The translations under genes were made by a program, and so were the position numbers. From positions 1,984,001-2,048,000 of the forward strand of contig JAZARR010000174.1 in NCBI GenBank assembly GCA_037389465.1: DNA of 64,000 nt, in the 5' to 3' direction. This DNA comes from Baylisascaris procyonis. Its lineage: Eukaryota; Nematoda; Chromadorea; Rhabditida; Ascarididae. Position 1 is the first letter of the stretch. The number at the start of each line of letters is the position of its first letter. A model generated the notes under the pieces. The model was not told the DNA's origin. It saw only the letters and a program-made list of their open reading frames with translations, and did not search any database. This document shows, piece after piece, positions 59,063-64,000 of the stretch.

Positions 59063-59740
59063 ATGGGCTCCTTCATACTCAAGTTCAAAAATGGTGAATT
59101 ATACGAACCATTCACGTTGTGCGTCCATCGAAGAGAAGACTGCTACAAGATGCTGATCGATAAACTCGCTGAATTCGGACATTGCGCTAACGGGAAAACT
59201 CTCGCCATTCTGGAGTATGACGGTAAACTTACCGCTATTAGAAACGCTGAAAGCCTTTGGAATATGCTCGAAGAGCGCAGGTATACTAATGGCTTGAATT
59301 GTGCCATTCCTATCGAGTTTTACAAACCGAATAGAAGATTGGAGAACGGCGAGGATGGATTGGTGTATTTCCGTTTCAAGGATGCTGAGTACTGTAGACG
59401 TTTCTCATTGAACCTGAAGAGAGAGGATGATGCCTACAAAATATTGGTGAATAAGCTGGATCAGCTTGGCTATAAATCCAATGGACGATTGCTTCTGTGC
59501 ACGGAAAACGACGGCAGCCGTACGATGATCGAAGATTGCGATTCTCTATGGACGCTTATTGAAGTGAATAGTAGTGGGGAATCTCATGCAACCCTCCAAC
59601 TCGAATATTACAAACCCGAGAAGATGCCAGAGCAGAACTCAACGGGCGAGTCGAAACTTGAGGAAGATAAAGTTTCTAAATTGGAACAAAATATGGAAAA
59701 ACTTGTGGCTATAATTGAAAAGCTTGACGCCAAGAAATGA
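59063..59740 (+). CDS. Gene E: tandem PB1-like protein with coiled coil
   Basis: Intronless, 225 residues, closest paralog of gene D. Domain 1, residues 1-87: MGSFILKFKNGELYEPFTLC (arginine pair replaced by Glu-Pro), CYKMLIDKLAEFGHCANGK, loop EYDGKLTAIRNAESLW. Domain 2, 99-182: VYFRFKDAEYCRRFSLNLKR, AYKILVNKLDQLGY, loop ENDGSRTMIEDCDSLW. Coiled coil 198-221: KLEEDKVSKLEQNMEKLVAI, ending KLDAKK. The ATG starts the first domain directly and no upstream in-frame extension exists. An AATAAA at 60256-60261 may end the transcript. By analogy with p62-type PB1 domains the protein may form homo- or hetero-oligomers with genes A-D; this is inference. No other domain is present. Confidence 0.82.
   Translation: MGSFILKFKNGELYEPFTLCVHRREDCYKMLIDKLAEFGHCANGKTLAILEYDGKLTAIRNAESLWNMLEERRYTNGLNCAIPIEFYKPNRRLENGEDGLVYFRFKDAEYCRRFSLNLKREDDAYKILVNKLDQLGYKSNGRLLLCTENDGSRTMIEDCDSLWTLIEVNSSGESHATLQLEYYKPEKMPEQNSTGESKLEEDKVSKLEQNMEKLVAIIEKLDAKK
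59391..59723 (+). repeat. Segment nearly identical to gene D (conversion tract)
   Basis: Partner of 53317-53649; covers the second PB1-like domain and coiled coil, with divergent DNA on both sides. Confidence 0.85.
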
Positions 59741-60255
59741 AGTCCACATAGGAGTTCGTATATCTGCCACTTTTCCCCTTCCCCTATGAACTCTAAAAAT
59801 CTTTGCCGTTGCCTTCTTTGCCCAACTTCTGGTCGCAGTTTTTAATGCGCTTTTCAGAGGAACTTCTTCTGCAGAATTCTGTAGGAGCCCTCATATCCTT
59901 AGCAACCACCCATTAAAACGAAACTGGGCTGTTTTTGGTAAAAGACGCTAATATAAGATAAATATCCGTCGCTAGCTTATGTTTGGAAAATTTTATCTGC
60001 ATGCTTTGATAGTAAGTTTTAATTCTTGTCATCGCTTTTGTGGGACCCTCTATATCGTATTTACTTTTTTTAAAACATTAAATTTCAGATCTTTTTGGGG
60101 TTAGAGATAAGTGTTATTTACCAATCCCTGATGTAGATAATTTGACATTTCCATGTTTTATGGTTGGATGTGTTGCCCACTTGCTCTTTTCGCATGCATA
60201 AATGAATTTGTTGGAATGGTTGTGGCATATTCATATTCATCTAGAATTGCCTTTT

Positions 60256-60261
60256 AATAAA
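60256..60261 (+). terminator. Possible gene E polyadenylation signal
   Basis: AATAAA about 515 bases after the gene E stop, a spacing similar to that in gene D. Confidence 0.35.
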
Positions 60262-61939
60262 ATGTGAGTGTGCAAAAAAAGTACAATTAAACTCGAAGTG
60301 AAGAACGAGCAGCAGGAAAATTTTGCAAAATAAGGAAGCATAGAAAATCACCGATAATTTAGGAAATGCGAACATACGGAAAATATTTTTACTTCTTGCA
60401 ATTTTTTAAACCATTGGGGATGGGACGCGTTTTTACTGAATACTTTTTGAGATCAACCGACTACAACGAACGAAGCAGTTCTAATTATTCTCTTGTGCTT
60501 CTTATACTATCTTCGGGATAGTGGTCATAGAAATCGGCAAAACGCATTGGCATCACTAGGAGGTTCGGTCATATCCGAAGCATAAACCGAAATTTGTTGT
60601 CTATTCTAGTGCAACCAAAATTCTACCCATCTAGAAAGCACTGCACGGAACCGACGACTTTAGTTGAATACACAGTGCTAACCAATGCCTGTCTTGGCAA
60701 TAACATTATAAAAAACATATGCAGTGATGCTCTTCAGCTACACTTTTATTCGATAATTGATGTGGTAACAAGTGGATCCTTGAAGCAACACAAAACCAGT
60801 TCTCATTGAATTTTATGGATTTTCACAAGCTCTGGGAGCATGAAAAATCGAATTTTCGGTTATTCATTAAAACTTTACGAAAAGCTGCATATAATATTCC
60901 CTTCCCTTCATAAAAAGTATTCGCATTCGCCATTGGTTGTATAGGTTGCGGCTCATAGGGTCGTTGTAACAAATATACTTCCTGCATTTCTTATTTTATT
61001 TTACATGAACTTTGCGTTAAATCAAAAGAGAGACATAGAGTCATCATTATAACAAAAACATTCAGTACGATGAGTTTCAAAACTATGAAGGGATTTAGAA
61101 AGAAACGAAGGAGTATTCTTTATTCATAGAAAAACAAAGAAGACTGCAATGAAGCAGTGGAATATAAGAATAACATAAATGCGCATGTGTCATATGCATA
61201 GAATGAAACTTATATTGAGAATGTATCATAAAACAGCACCTCAAATTACATAACAATATATTTTTGCATCGATTTTCTAAAATTTGGCATTCCCTTGATG
61301 AATTATCAGTAAATCATTCTTACAATGAAGCGCACACTGAAATGTTTTAGAGGATAGATAAATACAGTCATAATCGCAGTCAGTACAACATTTTCCGGAA
61401 GGCTATTCCGAACATATATGTGTGATGGAACACGAACTTTTCAAGCTTACAAAATTTTTTCGAATTTTAGAGACCTGTAATGAAAATTCTAAAAAATGTT
61501 GCGGTCAGACTGCCAAATAACTCAGATGGGAACAGCTTTCATGAGCTTCGGCAGGTGAGCGCCAAAAATGAGGATTTTTGTCAGCTTTCATGCAGAATAG
61601 TTTTTCGGTCCGCTGCCATCGAAGGCCATATTTCTGCGGAACAAAATTTTCAACTTTAATTATTCCGCTAAGATGATGCCTGAGGAAAATAAGTGGGAAA
61701 ACTTGACAGAGGGGCTGGCATGATTTGCGTGCTTTGCCTTCGAATTCATCTCATTAATCAGTTTCTAAACATACCAACAGAACTAAAAATGTTGTAATAA
61801 TAAAATCTGCAAAAGAATGCCTTAATCTATTGAAGAGTTAGATTAGTTGTAGGCAATTTCCCCACAACAGGTCAGTTTCTATACGTTTTTAGAACTTTTC
61901 TTTGTAGAAGTGCATTCTGCTGACATCGTGCTTTCATTA

Positions 61940-61980
61940 GTGGGTGTGTGTGTGTGTCTGTCTGTTAGTCTGTCTGCATG
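61940..61980. repeat. GT / CTGT simple repeat
   Basis: GTGTGTGTGTGTGT followed by CTGTCTGTTAGTCTGTCTG. Confidence 0.8.
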
Positions 61981-63420
61981 TTGGGTTGCCTCATCTCAGA
62001 AAACTTGTTGTGCACGAGATACACCATAAACCCACCTCCTGTTATCGCATTTCACCTTGATCATTAATATTTAAAGTTGAGAATTGACTATAACATTTAA
62101 ATGGAAGAAATTTTGTATGCATTTTACATCGATCAGCTCGAAGAGAAACGAACCATTGGTTGATTCTCTTCAGCGGTCAGATTAATTAAAATTCGAAGGC
62201 ATCAAGCCCGTATACTTGCTGTTTTTTAGGAACTTATTAATCGTGAAGGTGTGCAAGAACATACATCCCGTCAGACCCTCAAGAACACTTCACCATGTGA
62301 TCAGTACAGGATGAAAATCCAAAAAAGCGTAAAATGCGAGCACATTTCTGGATACTTTTAATTATTTATAATCACTTTTGAAGTTGGAAGATCAATGCGA
62401 AGGATATTAAAGGATAAAATCGTACATAACATTTCCTAATGTGGACTTCGCTGGTTGCCGAATTGAACCCATCAGGCAGAAAGATAGAGGGAAAAACAGA
62501 CAAACAACAGACAGAAGCGCACATATATACACGCAAAGATAGCGTGCCACAATAATACGCCGAATGTATTTTAAAAAAACAACAGCGGATTCCTCTTCAA
62601 AAATAAAGAAGCAATTTGATGAATAAAGAATTTAATGTTATTCTGGGAAACTACGATATGTGTCATTAATTGGTATTCGAGACGATATATACAAGTAAGA
62701 TGATTATTTGTCTACTGATTTGCATATTGCGTATGTGACACATACTCTGCTAAGGTATATTATAAACCTCAGGTTCCTAGCAAATCTCAGAAACACAAAC
62801 TTTGACTATTGTGGACATCAATCCATCCCTGAACTCATATCAGATTCTTAAGGACAGCAGCATGCACACAACGATCAAAGAATATAGTGCTTCAGTGAGT
62901 AATCAATTAAATTTCGGGCGAAAATTTCACTTTATTAGTAGAGAATCAACAAGTTATCACCGTATTATCAATTACAATTTTCAATGCACAATCTAAATTT
63001 CATGACGCATTTTCCTAACTACCGCAAAAGTAAGATTTCATAAAATCGCCCTCCCCCTCCCTCACCACTATACTTTTGGCAATCTCTTACTGCAAATCCA
63101 CAAAACCCCTTCCAAAAGTTATATGTCAATCTAAGGTTAATCACGCCCGGTAATACCATTTCTGAGAATTACGATTAATTCGAGTCTTATATGATACTAT
63201 CTACTCAGAATAATAGGGATGTGGTTATGATTCCATAGAATCTTCCATTCAAGACAACGCAATTTGAATTGCTAATTTATCGAATAACTTTTATGAATGC
63301 ATAATGACTTTATTTATATCATATAAAAACTTTCAGTGGAATATATTATGGTGAATATGAAGCAATAAGATTTACAAGCAAAAATGCTTGCACGCGATTT
63401 TTCATTTGATTAATTTTTTC

Positions 63421-63426
<6 letters not shown>

Positions 63427-63484
<58 letters not shown>
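63427..63484. repeat. (AT)29 microsatellite
   Basis: 58 bases of uninterrupted AT. Confidence 0.95.
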
Positions 63485-63489
<5 letters not shown>

Positions 63490-64000
63490 AATTTATATTC
63501 CTTGGCAGAAGTGCTTGCAATTAATTTCGTGCAAAATTCTTTAATTTCAGAATTTCATGATTTCAAGAGGTTTGTCGATCTAATGATAGGTTTCTTAATT
63601 GATTGTTTCGACCGAACTGTGTAGCACATAAAATTTCGCAATTAACAAGAGTTGACAAGCTCATCTTGTATGTTTTGTTCCTTCTCTGCTTTATCGATTT
63701 TGATATCGTATAAAACTACTACTACTTCATTTCTTTTCAGCTACAAAATGCCCCCTCCCCCTCCTCAAGCATAGTTTTAGTTGGAAAATTGCGTACAAAA
63801 CGAAGTGATTAGATCGACAATAGGATTGAGCATTCACGTTACAACTGTTGTCTAACGATAAGCGACCAAATAAGCGATTCCTCAATGCTGGACAACATTT
63901 GATGATGCAGCCTATGTGATTCATCTGCTAACAATATGGAGAACGGTGCACACACCCCAAATTGTAACATTCCAGCTCTAAGAACTTTGCCCTTGTTGGA

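Larger units (their letters stand above)
60262..64000. other. Right-hand intergenic region
   Basis: No gene recognised on either strand. Holds a GT/CTGT simple repeat (61940-61980) and a long AT microsatellite (63427-63484). Confidence 0.4.

Overview
This window is eukaryotic nuclear DNA, most likely from a nematode. It is AT-rich, and its conserved genes are split by many GT-AG introns, mostly long. Three housekeeping genes have a T-rich ...AG acceptor 0-8 bases before their start codon, as expected for spliced-leader trans-splicing. The species cannot be named from the sequence; nematode is an inference.

Layout. (1) 239-31795, minus strand: most of a NUP98-NUP96 nucleoporin precursor gene. 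I could join 30 exons in phase, from the start codon to a point about 200 residues short of the family's usual C terminus, which lies beyond base 1. It shows FG repeats, a GLEBS (Rae1-binding) motif, the autoproteolytic domain and the Nup96 helical domain. (2) 31.8-36.2 kb: intergenic, with an unusual island of inverted and direct repeats. (3) 36238-38855, plus strand: CIAO2B/MIP18 (Fe-S cluster targeting), 4 exons. (4) 39806-43651, plus strand: MRM2/FtsJ-type rRNA 2'-O-methyltransferase, 5 exons. (5) 44.7-59.7 kb: five uninterrupted (intronless) paralogous genes, called A-E here. I read each as two PB1-like domains in tandem, usually followed by a short coiled coil. (6) 59.7-64 kb: no recognisable gene; AT microsatellite.

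The candidate novel system is the tandem-PB1 array. The domains resemble PB1 of p62/SQSTM1: an RRFS-type basic strand and an acidic E-x-D-G-x(4)-I/V-x-D-x-x-S/A-L loop. PB1 domains polymerise front to back, so the proteins may be scaffold or filament subunits. In C, D and E the first domain has lost the arginine pair, while in A the acidic loops are degenerate; this suggests polarised caps and linkers. The genes share promoter elements: C/EBP-like TTGC(A/G)CAA sites, AP-1/CRE-like sites and, in most, a TATA box. Genes D and E have near-identical second halves, a sign of gene conversion. All functions proposed for the array are inference.
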